DNA of 64,000 bases from Linnemannia elongata (lineage: Eukaryota > Mortierellomycota > Mortierellomycetes > Mortierellales > Mortierellaceae). Of this stretch, positions 22,931 through 36,315 are shown piece by piece. A program made the position numbers and the translations under genes. The notes beneath the pieces were generated by a model, which saw nothing but the letters and a program-made list of their open reading frames with translations, had not been told where the DNA came from and searched no databases. The stretch covers positions 1,116,001 through 1,180,000 of the forward strand of contig JAXBDG010000013.1 of the NCBI GenBank assembly GCA_036320915.1. The letters are read 5' to 3'. Numbering within the stretch: the stretch's first letter is position 1; each line of letters opens with the position of its first letter.

Positions 22931-24608
22931 TCGTCTCACCCCCCAGTTCTGCACAACGAAAGCCCACCTTTTTCGCGTGCTTCCTCAACTCTCATGTAGT
23001 GTTTCAAGGAGTGAAAAAAAAAATGGTGAAAGGTTACAAGAGATCCCCCGATATTCGACTTGCCATCCACTCTTTCCCCCCCCCCCCCTCTTCCCTCCTC
23101 TCCACCCCCATAAATCCCTCCATGACATCCAGAATGCAAAAAACTGTACATGTGCAGAGAAGAAAAAGGGTCAAAGCGCGGCTGTTCGAGTATTGCCTTG
23201 ATATTTGTCTTTAGTGTTTGTTTTTTCTCCAATTGGGCTTCCTGTACTTTCGCTCCCATACCTTTGTCCCATCTTTTTCTTTTCCTTGTTTGCTTTCACC
23301 CCTTTCTAGATGTCACGCTAATAAGATGTTTGTTGTACCAAACTTGTTGACAATGACAAACAGGGGGTCATAGTAGGGAGGTACAGTACATTGCATGGTG
23401 TTTTTTTTTTTTTTTCCTTTGGTGCATGTTTGTTATGCTTGTTGGGTTGTGTCCAATTGTATAAAATGGGATGTGGAAAATTAAAGTCCGAGAAGGGAGA
23501 GAAGAACGCGTCTGGACGCGTTTTTTTTTCTGGCGGGGACAAAGGCGTCACATTTCTGGCTTTAAGTGCTTACCTTTTCCTAGATCGAAGAATAGGTCTG
23601 AGAGAGAGAGAAAAAAAGAGCTAGAGAGAGAGAGATAATGTCTGTGTATGTATGTATCCAGTTGGTGCCTGGATGCGAGAGAAGGGGAGAAAAAGAAAGG
23701 ATGTATGTTAGAGTATGTTTCGAAGTAGCGGAAAAAGTATCATCAATCGGTGTGGAAGAGATGAATCCATCTTGCATTACGGCGGCTGAGCCAGGCACGG
23801 GTGCGAAGTTTTGTCATAGTCATGTAAGCTTCCATCCACAGAAAATTAATAATAGGTCGTAAAAGCTGATGCTCACTACGATTATGCCATGAAAAAAAAA
23901 AATAGAACAACGGTGGCATGGATGACCAGGTAGTAGGTGAGGATAGCAAAAGGTGGGAGGAAGGAAAGAAGTCTCTTCCGCTTGTTTGTGTTAACATGCC
24001 TATAATTAGTACCCTCTCTCCTCTTCATATTCTGCATTCTTTTGGCTGGGACTGGGTGGCCTGGCTGTAAACGAGTGTTTGGCGAACCATATGAACATGT
24101 AAAGACAAGCATTGTTCATGTCCTCCTGTGCAGACTATCTACACCTTATCGCCCTATGGCACGGTCTCTCTTCACACTCACGTCCCGCACCGTTAGCGCT
24201 GGGTTGTACACTGAGGACCCTGTCAACTATTTCATGATGCCACACAAAAGTATAAGGCTTGAATGGCCCTTCATCTGTGATGACTTGACCGAACTGTGCG
24301 AGCGTATAGACGCTGCACGGTTCGTCATGAAACCACAATGGATTCCAGACACCAGAAGGAGCAGCATGAGGAGGCGATTGGTGAATAAGGAAGCAATAAA
24401 ACATAAAAAAGATAGGAAACCCGCGATAAGGACTGGAAGATTGGAGTGAAATTGACAGGAACGCACGACACAATTAGGATAGAGAAGCGGAGAGGATGAG
24501 TGTTTGTACAAGGATGTAATAATGCATGGTCATTTGCTGTGGAGTGCTTGTGTTGTTGTACTGTGTAGAGGAAGGTGCGACTCGTGGAATTGTTTGTTGG
24601 GTTCGGAC

Positions 24609-24632
24609 TTTTTTTTTTTTTTTTTTTTTTTT
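24609..24632 (+). repeat. 24-bp poly(T) tract
   Basis: Uninterrupted run of T in the gene-poor region. Confidence 0.9.
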
Positions 24633-27600
24633 GGCTGTTTTCTATGATTGTGTTGGGTGTTGGTTGGCAAAGCCAGGGATTAGGAATATAATTTAACGAC
24701 ACGCATCAGTGAGCGTGTGTATGTGTGTTTGTATGCTGCCTGTGTATATGTGCGTGTGTGGATGTGTGGATGGGCTGAGGGCGAAGGAAGGAGGGAAGGA
24801 GAGGGAAGAGAGCACAGGTACAAAAAAACGCTTTTGGACATACAACGCGCGCTAGTCAATCGGCCTCAATAACAGGCAAGGTCCAACAGACAGGGAAGGC
24901 GAAACAGACGGAGAGAGAGAGGGTATGTCAGAGAAGAGAGGAAGGGAAGGAAAGAGAGAGAGAGAACAGACACAGAGAGAGAGAGAGAGAGAGAGAGAAG
25001 AAATAAGGGAAAGAGAGAGAGAAGGCAGAGAGCGAGTAAAAGAGCAATGAACAAAAAAGAGGGACGCAAGTAAGGGAATGGAATGGGACGGGATGGGAGG
25101 AGAAAAGGCAGGGAAGGTAAGGGAAGGATAAAGGGACAAAGAGTGGCAGGTAAGCAACTAGAAGCAGGTAAGCAACTAGAAGCGCAATGAAATAAAACGA
25201 TACGTGTGTATAGAGAGGATAAGGGGCAACGATGGAGCAGAAGGAGCAGAACGAGGAGCAGAAGGAGGAGGAGAAGGAGGATGAGAGGGGGTGTAGAAAG
25301 AAGAAAAGGAAAGCTAAAGGCGCAAGAGAGAAGGAAATAAGAAATGGAACCGAAAAAAAGCAGAGCGAGTCTTTTGGCAGGATATGAATGCCCAAATGTT
25401 GTGCAAGTCATCCTTCCTCCTCTATCACCCATATTGTTTCTTTTCTTTCCACCCCCTTGCCCATTCTCAATAAAGTCCTTTTATTCTTTCTTTTACCTTT
25501 TATGGTTTTTTTTAGGAAGGTTGACGGGAAACGAAAATTAAGGAGCAAAAACAAAGAGGATTGAAAGCAGGACAGCTCCCGGCAACTCGTGGTGCCCCAT
25601 TCTCTCTTCCGTTTGTTTGTATTTACACTGGGACCTGCGCCATCCTTAGGACTAATTAGCCCAAGTATCCACCAAGAGTGACCGCCAAAACGAACTCAAT
25701 GCCCATGCTCCATATCACATCTCAACCCATATGGTACTTGTCGTCATTTTAGGCACCACCCGCGACTGGAAAGTATACCCAATGCAAGAGCGGGATAAAC
25801 AAACGACGGGAAAGTGTTGAAAGTGAGAGTCAAAGAGGAAAAAAAACCAAGGGGAAAAAAGGGGGGCTATAAAGGTAAAAATGAGAAGAGAACGGGGCAA
25901 AGGTGAACGGGAAGAAGTAAAGGGGACGAAGAAAAATGATCAAGGAAAGGGAAAAAAAAGAAAGGGGTATATTGAATTGAAAGGGATGAGGAGTGGGAGC
26001 TGAAAGCCTGCATCTCTCTTTCTTTCCTCCCTCTGTCCCCCTTCTCGTTCAAGAAAAGTTTTCCAAATTGAGATTCGACTCAGGGGTGGGTGGCACACAC
26101 TTCCACGCGCCTGTGCACACTCTGCTCCTGCTCCCACCCTCCTCTCATAGAAAAGATCGTCAAAAGGACATGGAACACCCACCAAAAAAGAGAGAAGAAG
26201 AGGAACCCACAGCGATAACAATACAAAGGCAGCTTAAAACACCTGTGCTAATGAGCCTCGCCATCTGATTGAGTACCAAGATCTTGGGTTGTGTCAAGTC
26301 GAATGCGAATGGTTGTAACAATTGTCTGCGTCCTCTGGCATTCATTGACATCTGTTGTTGTTGCGAATGAGTGAATGAATTGGGTACACGATATCTCTTC
26401 TTTGAAGGAATTCCTGTCAGTCACTGCTGCTAATAAAATGCACGGCGAGAAGGAAGAGACGAGAGACAGAAGACCGATTACCCATTTCCACGTTGAAATA
26501 AATACGAAATGAATCGACATAGGATGTTAGAGTGAGCAATGTAGAACTTGATATTGCATCTGCTCTAATGACCAGAGAACGCGACGCGAAACTGCAGACT
26601 TATTTTCGGTGTTGCGCTCGACCAATCAATTTCGAAATAACTCGCTCTTTCATTTTTTATCGTGCTCGTGCACAATTGTATGTCCCGCAATCTCTCTTCA
26701 CTTCTTACTGCTCTCACACTCACACAGTGAAAACGTGGCCTTCATGATGTCGACGTTTTCGGTTATGTTTATTGTCTGCATAGGAAATATGGAAGGATAT
26801 ATGAACGGAAAGCAGAGAGAGGAAGAAAAATGACGGTGTGTTTATGTGTTTGCTGTGTGTTGTTTGTTCCCTGTTCTCTTGGACCCTGCATGACAAGCAA
26901 TAGAAGGCAAACAGGGACAATTGTAGGGTATCGGAGAAAGAATTTACAACAGGGTGACGAGCCTCCGTTTTTACCTGTCTGCTTCTCGCCACACACACAC
27001 TCACGCTGTGTCTCCCTCTGTGTGTGTCTGCCCTCCCCCTTTCCCCTTTCCGTCATGCCCATGTACTATTTGATGGTTGCACACCCCGTCCATCCTCTTG
27101 TCGTCTTTGTCCGTGCTCTCGCCTGTCTCTCGTATGGTGTGTATGTATGCCTCTTAATTGCATGAGGAATGTTCTACTCCCTGACCTAACGAACACACAC
27201 AGACCAAAAAAAATGAGGGGTTGGTGTTGCTGTCTTACGCCCACTCTACCCATAAATTGGGTCAATCCTGATTGGGCGTGGCTTTTCAACTGACGCGTAT
27301 ATCAGTTTCAGTCGTATCAACCATCATATCAATATTATTTCTGCAAATGCCTTCGCCTCGGCTGATCCTCGTTTCTTTTTGCTACATGTCCATGTCCATG
27401 TTACAGTCTCCTTCGCCATGTCTAATACGAGGTTAGAGGAAGAGGACGATGAGAACGAGGAGGAGGAAGAGGATACAGAGCTAATGGGAATGAGCCTGGC
27501 ATCATTGTTCAGTTGTAGCAACTACGGTCAACGAAGGCGAGCCAGAGATCCAGCTGACATTCTTGTTTTATTTATTAGTCTCCCGCCTCTCTCCCTCTTT

Positions 27601-28494
27601 CCATTCTTTTGCCCTCTGCTTCTCCATTCTCCTTTCACTCCCATCGACCGTTGATATTTCCATCCATTCCCGTCCCCTTGGAGACCCCCTCTTCTTTGCC
27701 CCAACTGCTGCCAAGAAAAAAAAATCATATCCCCTCACATTCATTTTCACCCCCTTTTCCGCGCCATCCTGCAACCATGCATGAGCCTGTGGCTGCACGT
27801 TAACTCCAAGATAAAAAACGATAACCATGCCTTGCAATAAACAAGGAAACAACATGGGTTAGTTCTCTTGTGATGGGCACTTCCTTGGTGGTTCTTTTTT
27901 ACTCGCCTACCATCTTGGAATATGGATGGATGGTTGCATTATCACAACTGGGTACTGGGTCCCCATTTCGGCTTCTTGGCGAAACATTGTGCCTCTGTGT
28001 GTGTTTGCAGCACACACAACATATACACAAACATGCACTCATGCACACACCTACAGAGTTCAACGAATGGGTAACCCCTTCAAATCCTTTTCTCCCTCCA
28101 CCTTTGTTTTTTTCTCCTGGTTTTTTTTTCTTCTTTTGCTCTTTGTTCGCTCATGGACCACGGGCAATGATTCAATTCATTCACGTTTTTGATACCCAAC
28201 CAGCCAATAGCCCTTTTCCTTCCTATCGCATGGTCCGTTCGCTCTTTTTCTTTGTTCGTTTCTTGAACCAGCTGGACACCCTTTTCACTTTTTTGTTACC
28301 CATTTGTGTTAGTTCTTCTTTCCTTTCCATCGCCCTTTTTCTTCTTTGCCTTTCTTTGAGTCCACATTCCTTCCTACCCTCCTCCCCCTATGTCTATTCC
28401 TTCATAGCAGACACCAACAGCCTCCTCCCAAACCCCCTACCTCTGGTTACACTCATTCCTCCTCTCCTAACGTAACATCCTACAACAAACAAAC

Positions 28495-29409
28495 ATGGCG
28501 ACCGCACAAGCATTCACCAGCTCCAGCTCTTCCACACCCCCCAACACACCCTCAAACGCAGAAATCAACACTATTATCCCCGGCACAATCTTTCCTGACG
28601 ACTCATCCCTCCCCAGCTTCATCGACTCTGGCGACGACCTCTCCTACGACTCCCCTACCCTCTCCCCTTCCTCATCTTCCCCACCACCGCATACCGCCAA
28701 CAAAAGCGGCGGAAGTGGAAGTAATGGAGGAGGAGGAGGAGGAGGAGGAGGAGGAGGGGACCACATCGGTCAAATAGAAGTCAACTCCACCATCCAAACA
28801 ATTCTAGTCGTCTTGGGATTCTGTGTTGGCGCGTTGTTCCTGTTGGGCGTGGTAGCCACGTATTACATTAAGCATAAAAATCGTAGGGCGGAGGAGAAGA
28901 AGAAGCGGAGGGAGGAGGAATCTGGAGGTGGTTCTAAAGCTGGATGGAGTAGTACCACTTTACCCCTTTCGTCGTCGTCGTCGTCTTCGCTGCTGTTAGC
29001 ATCACATCCCAACATCTCTGCTGGTACCGGTACGGCAGCAGTAGGAAGAGAGAACCCAGCCCACAGAATCATTATCACCCGGAGCATGACAGCCACCACC
29101 GCCAACACGCGAGTCGGAACCGGAGGACCTAATGACGAGAAGGACAATTGTGGAGGGAGTGGTGGACTGTCGCCAATTGGGGATGGGAAATCGGATATGG
29201 TGACGATTTATATCGACGAGATGCCAGACGATGACGAGATCCGCGCCCGACACCACCATTGCGATGATGATGAAGGTGATGGTGAAGCCGGTTGTAGGGA
29301 GAAACAAGAACTGGATGAGAAGGAAGATAAGGAGGACGAGGAAACTCCGTCTCAGGAACGGAACCAGAACCCCACGAATGCTTACCCTTCCCCTCACAAC
29401 AGCCTCTAG
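28495..29409 (+). CDS. Single-pass membrane protein, unknown function
   Basis: Intronless, 304 aa, starting right after a long C/T leader with a CAAACATGG context. Residues 1-95 are Ser/Thr/Pro-rich and end in about eleven consecutive Gly; they could be a glycosylated or linker ectodomain, but there is no signal peptide. One membrane span is clear at about 100-125 (ILVVLGFCVGALFLLGVVATYY), followed by a strongly basic stop-transfer stretch (KHKNRRAEEKKKRREEE). The rest is Ser/Gly-rich, then acidic (DEMPDDDEIR, DEKEDKEDEE). The charge rule predicts the N-terminus outside or lumenal and the C-terminus cytosolic. This layout resembles fungal type III membrane or signalling adaptor proteins, but I recognise no domain. 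Confidence 0.7.
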   Translation: MATAQAFTSSSSSTPPNTPSNAEINTIIPGTIFPDDSSLPSFIDSGDDLSYDSPTLSPSSSSPPPHTANKSGGSGSNGGGGGGGGGGGDHIGQIEVNSTIQTILVVLGFCVGALFLLGVVATYYIKHKNRRAEEKKKRREEESGGGSKAGWSSTTLPLSSSSSSSLLLASHPNISAGTGTAAVGRENPAHRIIITRSMTATTANTRVGTGGPNDEKDNCGGSGGLSPIGDGKSDMVTIYIDEMPDDDEIRARHHHCDDDEGDGEAGCREKQELDEKEDKEDEETPSQERNQNPTNAYPSPHNSL

Positions 29410-29866
29410 TCCCTAGCATTTCCCTCTCCTCCTCCTCCATCTCCTCATTATCTCGTATATAAACAACGACAACGACAACTAACATGCATGCATGCCCTTT
29501 TGATACCCTAATTACTTTAAACGTTCATACCTACAAGTAAATAAAAACATACACAAATGAACAAACGTATTTTTGCGACAATGTGAGAAGATGTACCGAG
29601 AAGCAGAATGAACAGAACAGAACAAAGAAAAAAAAAAATGGGCCGTTCCTTGAAATTTTAATGAGATAGATGGAGATTATTATGTACAAGTGGAGTATGC
29701 TGCTGCAGGAAGAAAAAAAATAAGAGAGAATAAAGACGGAGGTAGACAAATGTGCAAAGCAAAGAAGGGTAAAAGAAAGCAAACAGTAAGAAATGACAAG
29801 CTACTGAAGAAAGATGCAAATGCAGAAACAAAGAGGAAAAAAAAAAGGTATAACGCGCTAGAAGAT

Positions 29867-32800
29867 CTAGCTGGCGGTGGGTGTGGATGAAGAATAAGAT
29901 GCTGCACTAGTCGTCTTCCCAGCAACCACAGATGTAAGAGTAGGAGTAGCTGTAGGTTGTGATGGATCCAAAGTCATCGATGGCACCGCTGCCGTAGCGC
30001 CCACAACAAAGACTGTCGCAGGAGGAATAGTGACTACTCCAGACGACGATGAAGGGTTGCCCGAGCTGGCTGCATTGATTGGGCAAGGAATATTCTCGAC
30101 GCTAAAGGAAAACTCGGGTTTCCAGACCCAAGACAGTCCCCAGACGCTGAGCTTCCCTCCCACAATGACATCGACACCAAGGGGCTGATTATTGAGCGGT
30201 CTGGGCAAGCTGGACATTGGCGATGGCGTTGGCGTACATGCTTCGATCAAGTCGTCAAGGATCCTGTCGACAACATTACCCTTCGTCATGGCTCGGTATT
30301 GGAGCTTCATCGGGATCGAGACCACTTCCTCGATGCGAGGCTGGATCACGAATGCCGATGCCAGGTTTACATTATCTGCGATCTTGATGCCCTCTGTCTG
30401 GAGCCAGATCTATTGAAATTGGTGGCAAATCATATCAGCATTTGTTAGTTACATATACCTTCTACGCACCCATTCACTCTCACAATGAATAAACGCCATA
30501 TCCGTAATGACATACCTTCAAGTCGAGGCTATTCAGACGGATGGGCAGATAGTTGGCCGTGCTGTCGATTAGCAGTTGAATGTGAAAGGGTTCTTCGATC
30601 CCATCCTTGGTGGTTAGCACAGGCCCGTTCGGCATGACCGACTGGTATGTGAAAACTGGCGCGCGTGGAACGACAAAGAAAAGGGTGAGACCCAAACAGA
30701 CCAGGAATGACAGTGTAATGATGACACAAGCTCGTGTCGTACAGCAACAGCATCGTCCCTGGGCATCTCTCCTCTGCCTACTTGAACCTCCTCTGCGTCT
30801 CCGAGCACCTCCTGCCTTCGCCCGTCCTTCCTCCTCGGAGTCAGAGGTCCATTGACCCTTCCTGTGGGACCGGCCGCTAGTTTGGGTCAGACCGCTCCTG
30901 GTGCCGCCACTTCTCGAAGCACTGCTTCCAGCAGACAGGACACCGAGCTTCTGAAGGATCTCGTCGTCCTCATCCTCCTCCACCGTCTTTGCCTTCTTGG
31001 TTCCTGAAGAGTCCGTCTTTGAAGGCTGTGATGGATGTTGGTTCATAAACAGACGAGTGTGTTTGCCAGAGGGACTGGCGACCGCCGTTGGGAGTTCAGG
31101 GTCCGAGTGCATGGCGCCGTTCTCACTGGATGTTGCTGTTGGGGTCGCCTTCTTGGATTGTTGGTGTAGTAGATTGCGTCCATGTTCATAGTAAGAGGCT
31201 GAGAGGGCTTGATTCGAGTCCTGGCCCGCCAGGTCACGCATCGGGTATCGTAGACTGTTACTGCTGTTGGGTTGACTGCTGAGGCCGGAGAGGCGTGACT
31301 CGAACGAGGATGAAAAGTCCTCGTGCATGTTGGGTGAGCCACCGCCTGAGCCCAGATAGGGCGAATGGAGACTTGCCGCCGCTGCCGCACTGTTGGCATT
31401 GTTGTTGTTGTTGTGGCTATTACTGGCTGACTGGGAGTAGGCTGACCTATACGGATCCGCCTTGTATTCCGATCGCTCCTCGTGAACGCCGTAATGACTG
31501 AGATATGGCCCCAGACCAGGTGATGACATTGACCCGCTTGATCTGTATGCGTCTGCAATAGTAGGCGAAGGCAGCTGTTGCTGGTTGCTGTAGGGCTGGT
31601 AAGGCAGATATGGCTGGAAGGGTGATTCGGGCCGTCCGGTGTAAGATGCAGCCAAGGTTTGGCTGGCGACGAGTGTTGGCGAGTGACGGTATTGATCCTC
31701 TCTCTGCCCAATAGATGGTGGAGGGTGCATCATCGCAAAAGCTTGATCGTCCGTCAAGCCACTTCCATCCAGCAGTTGAAGATGCAGGTTGTGTAGTTCT
31801 TCGTTCGATCCATGTGCGCTGTAGTATGGCTGAGGGTGCTGGGGGAAGGTCGCTGGACTGTCGCGCTTGGGAGACTGGGCTTGATATTCTATTCACAAAG
31901 ACCATGAAAGGAGCAACAACAATCGCCATATCAGTTTCGATCCTTGTCAAACGCGATAGGGGTTTAGGGCATACATGGTAATCGCAAAGGGATTGGTGAG
32001 GCACTCGTATTTTATTTTTGTGTTTTTGCTTGCAATTGTTCCTTTCACCATTGTTCTCAAACGATAACCCGCACCCTTGCCTGTCTGTGATCATTCTGTT
32101 TGTGTTTTTCGCCTCGCCCTTTCCTTTTGCCCCTCTTGTGCTCTCATCATGCTAGAACATCAGCTCAGCATGCGAACTGACTAAACGCACTCCACACTCC
32201 TTTTTCTGTATATTTATTTTGGTCACCAACCTCCTTTTAAAAAAGGGCTCGCAAACATGCCACTCCCGCCCCTTTGCCATCGATTGAGAAAGGAAACAAA
32301 TGCCAAAAAGGAGAAAAATAGCAGAAAAAAAAAGGCACCTTGAGTGATAAAAAGGAAGATAATGGTCAACTGGAACTATTGAGGGTGTTGCAAGTACTGC
32401 ATGTGTGTGTATGTATGCGTATGTATGTACGACTTGGGGAGGTCTGGTCTTCGCGTCTTGCCTTGAAGCACAAGAGTCAGAATGCGTCGAACGACCATTT
32501 ACAGGCAAAGAAAAGGGTAATGACGGATGAGCAGACCGGCCATTTCTTGTTGTTCATTGTCCTCATGGAATGGCCAAATAGGTCTCCAAAAAAATCACTT
32601 TCTCCTTGGAAATATCGTAACAAGTACCCGGCTTCACTCTCTACCTCCTCGTTTTTTTTTCTATTCGCACTGAATTCTGCGGTTGCCCGCACCATGCTCT
32701 AGTTCTGTGTCTCTCCCCCACAACACCGTCTCTAGAAGAACCTTTTGTTTGTTTGTTTGAATTTTCGATTATGATTATTGTTGTCCCATAATCCAATCCG

Positions 32801-33880
32801 ATCTGTATCGTCCAACCCTATCCTGTAATCGCAATTCATCCAAGAATAAAAAAACGACAGTGGCCACTCTTTCTCTCTTGTAATCAAAAGCGCGCGCAAA
32901 AATAATGTGGATTACGTGCAAAACGTAAAAGCAAGAATGTCAAGTGGCTAAAGGGCGTGAGCGACTGAACATCCCCATCATCGACGATAATAATGACCAT
33001 GATTCGTTATTGCAAAAGAACCAAGTCAGAAGAGAGAAGTGAGGAAAGGAAGATGAAGTAACCGGATACTGCACAGAAAGAAGAACGGCTGTAGACCCTA
33101 TCGGAATGTACAGTTCCCATGACCAAAAACCACCACCAAAAAAAGACGAGAAAATAGAACGCGTGGAAGACTCATATCCCGCCAAGTGTTACTGGTTCCT
33201 AAGGGAAATGGGGTTCCTTGTTCAACTGTATCGCCATTACCAAGGTCTATCAGTCGCCTGGGCTGTTGTGTTATGACTTCTTGCTTACCATTCTTTACCC
33301 TGTTGGCGGACATGCCCGGCTGACGCGAGCGGTATGGATCGTACAACGAGAGCTCGTTGCTCGGCATGCGGCGGGTGACGCTGCCACGATGGCCGCCCTT
33401 GCCGTATGGAAAGAGTCCTCCTGCGGCGCTGGCTGGTTTAGGCAGACTTGGAAATGATGCAGAGTGTTCTGATCGGGGCGAGATGGCTGTCGGGGTCATA
33501 GGGATGGCGATGGGGTGAAGGGCGGTGGGTGTTGTAGGAGTCGTAGGAGTGTAGGGGCGGTAGGAAGGATATTGGGCGGTATAGGTCTGAAACTGGGTCG
33601 CACTTCCTCCACCTCCTAGTCCTACTCCTAGTCCTCCTACCCCGTTGTAAGGATCGCTAAGAGTCAATGGCTGTCTTTGTTGTCCCTGACCCTGAAATGC
33701 CCCATGTTGTTGCCGTTGTTGTTGTTGTTGTTGAGGTTGACTATTTATACTTGAGGACGAGTTGTTGGAAAGTGTCTGGGATTGTTGAGGAGTGGTCTCT
33801 TGTAGAACCAATTCCGGAGGCATGGGCCTGTTGCCATGCCTGCCTTTGGTCTTTGAAGTCCGGTGGGCGATCGCAGCCAT
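29867..33880 (-). CDS. LEA2-like membrane protein with long disordered N-terminus
   Basis: Exons in transcript order: 33880..33289, 31888..30516, 30409..29867; 835 aa. Residues 1-570 are disordered (poly-Gln, TPTTPTTP, Ser/Tyr-rich). A Cys cluster (RCCCCTTRAC, about 576-585), a candidate palmitoylation site, precedes one membrane span (about 586-606). Then comes a lumenal or external beta domain: FTYQSVMPNGPVL, HIQLLIDSTANYLPIRLNSLDLKIWL, then SFVIQPR-like and VVSIPMKLQYRAM. This layout, one span plus the N-Y-P-I-x-L-x-S-L-x-L-K-I strand, is typical of LEA14/LEA2 proteins in fungal vacuolar or plasma membranes. The second intron (106 bp) is solid. The first would be 1400 bp: the donor at 33288 (GTAAGC) and acceptor at 31889 match in phase, but two separate genes cannot be excluded. 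The C-terminus is Ser/Thr/Ala-rich. Confidence 0.6.
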
Positions 33881-35127
33881 GGTCGTCCGTCAATTGCCCT
33901 GACTTTTTTTTTCGATCGCTTGTTGGAAGGTGGTCGATTGAAGGTCTGAGTGTCTGCTAGAGGACTGGGGGTATGTCCACTAGTACACACTGTTTGCTGT
34001 CGACGACCTGACAAGCGAAAGCGAAGGAGAGGGAGTTGGGGAGAAGGAGGGGTGTCTGGATTGTTGTAATGAGGACAAGGCAATTACACTGTCGCCGTCG
34101 GCTACTCCGCGCTTATCCGTGTTTGTGGAAGGTAATTGAACGGCAGGAGGCAGACAGTAAGGATAGATTGGGTTGATAATTGAGTTGTAGGTTGCTGGTT
34201 GTTGTAGATGATGGCGATAAGGGAGACAGAAAGGGAAGGAAACTGAAGGAGAAGGGGAGAGAGGGACAGGGGCGCACAGAGACACGGACGGAGGAGGGGT
34301 TGCAGAAAGGATGTTAATAAAGGTAAAAAGGAGACAGTGGACCACAGGGTTGTTGGATGGTTGTTGCAGTTGTCTGTCTGTTGTTTGTTGTGAGGTTGTC
34401 TCTGGCCCTTGAGTGAGGAGGTGAGTGAAGTGGCTGTGGGTTATATATTAAAGGTGTCGAATGGGTAATGGTTGATGAGAGAAGAGAGAAAGAGGGCGAG
34501 GAGAAGAGAGATTAGCGAAGTGGGTGAGTACTGCTGAGAGTGAGAGTGAGAGTAAGTGTGGGGAGGTGGAATGAGCAATGAGAAGGTGAAAAAGAAGAGG
34601 AGAAAAAGAAGGTCGAATGAGAGTGAATGAGGAAAGAGAGAGTAAAAGAGAGAGGGATAGAGAGAAAGAGGAGAGAGAGAGAGAGAGTGTGTGTGTGTAT
34701 GAGATAGAATGAAAGGGGAGAAGAAAGGAAGACAGACTTGAAGGTGAGCTAATGGATACAGTCGATAGTTCTCTGGCTGGAAACGACGGCTGGGAAAATG
34801 GCTTTACGAAAGGACTGGAACAAGTAAGTGAGAGGGAAGGGAGAGCGATAAAAATGGGTTTGTTTTTTTTCGAGGGAACTTTGGTCTTTGGAAGGGGAAC
34901 AATACATAACGGCAAAATGGGAAATGAATTGAGTGAATGAAAGAAAAAAAAAAAAAAAATAAAAAAAAAAAAAAAAAAAAAAAACGAGGGAAAGAGAGAG
35001 AGGGCGGGAAAACGATTCGAAAATGGGAAATGGCATCACTCTACTAATGAAGATATATCAACATTTGTGTGCATCGATCACACTGTTCTGCGTGGTATAT
35101 CCAATATCCACGCTACATACACACTTC

Positions 35128-35158
<31 letters not shown>

Positions 35159-36315
35159 ATTTACAACATGCAGATAGAATAGCATACGAGCAGACATGGT
35201 GCACATTGAACCATTGCCATCGGACCTCTACTTTTCTATCAATCGCAATGCTCACGTAACCCATCCCATTCCCCGGCCTATGTACTACATAGGATATCCA
35301 CTTTCTAACACCCGGGGAAGGATCTATGGAGAGAAACCCACACAAGCCAAGCCATCTTCTTCCTCGTTGTTTCTAAAGAAGGACGATGTCACACCCTCCC
35401 TTCCGCCTCCTACGACAACCACCACCAAAAAACTTCGCCAATCGAAGTCCTGCAACTGATCCGCAAGACAAGTTTTTCTTTCATCAGGTATCATTTGTCC
35501 CTGAATTGTTGTTGCCACTACCTTCTATCCTTCCCCCTCACTCCTTTTCACAGTCCACGGAAGATATCGCACGATGGTATTATTTTTAATCTGCCTTTCT
35601 ATGCCTACGACAATTATTTTTTTTACCCGTTCTCCCTCTCGCTGGGAAAAACAAGGCAAACACACAAAGACGAATGGATCCCAATCATAACAAATCCAAA
35701 TATGAACGATGAACGTGGTTGGCCTGGGTACTCTTTTCCCTCCTTTGTGATTCGTTTCCGTCAACCTTCGTCGTCTGGTTGGCCGGGAAGAAAAATAAGG
35801 GTGGAAGGAAAAAAAAAAAAAAAAAAAAAATGAATTGGAAGAAGGATCGAACACGGTGACGAGCTTTGCCTTCCCTTCTTGCCCTCATTTTTTTTTTCTT
35901 TTTGTTCATTTTCTTCCCTGTCTGATTTCTTCCTTGTCTGTATTCTTTCCACCCTCTGGCCCCTGATTGACTGTTGACCCTGTTTTTTTTTGTGTTTGTC
36001 ACCTTGTTTCTTGTGCACCCTGGTTATTCCATACCCCCTTTTTTCCCATCATATTCAATTCCCTCTCGCTCGCACAGAGTAGAAGGAAGAGAGTAGAACA
36101 CAAGGTACATCACTTCTGCCGATTTGGGGATTGTTGTACCCAAGGAAAGATAAAAAATCGACAGCTCTCGAAATGCACGCATGCATCATCACCGGTATCA
36201 GCGGTCCTATAGTCTCCCTCGGTCCTTCTTTCCCATCGGATCTAAGAAAGTACAAAATAGAAACATTGGTGCGGTTTCGCTACTACTTTTCTCAGAAGAG
36301 AGTCGAAAAAGGGCT
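33881..36315. other. Intergenic region, no supported gene
   Basis: 34010-34740 is pyrimidine-rich on the minus strand (leader of the LEA2-like gene). Poly(A) tracts lie at about 34944-34983 and 35811-35830, and a (CA)n tract at about 35129-35158. The remaining frames are short and of simple composition. 36000-36315 is downstream of Gemin2. Confidence 0.45.

Larger units (their letters stand above)
21949..28494. other. 6.5-kb region without a supported gene
   Basis: The largest gap in the window. 21950-22440 is the HMG-box leader. 22880-22930 is a (CA)n tract. 24609-24632 is a T24 run. 24780-25350 is strongly pyrimidine-rich on the minus strand, like the leaders elsewhere, but no minus-strand gene is recognisable downstream of it. 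An 18-bp unit is repeated twice in tandem at 25146-25181. 28080-28494 is the leader of the next plus-strand gene. The only frames that look at all protein-like are 24042..24449 (+) and an overlapping minus frame at 24135..24473; neither matches a family I know. A long non-coding or 5'-UTR transcript is possible. Confidence 0.45.

Noticed and set aside
24042..24449. 135-codon plus-strand frame in the gene-poor region
   Set aside because: Part of it (GLYTEDPVNYFMMPHKS) looks protein-like, but an overlapping minus frame looks equally so, and neither matches a family I know.
24852..25432. Several long minus-strand frames rich in Leu/Ser/Phe
   Set aside because: Translations of a C/T repeat tract in all frames; not a membrane protein.
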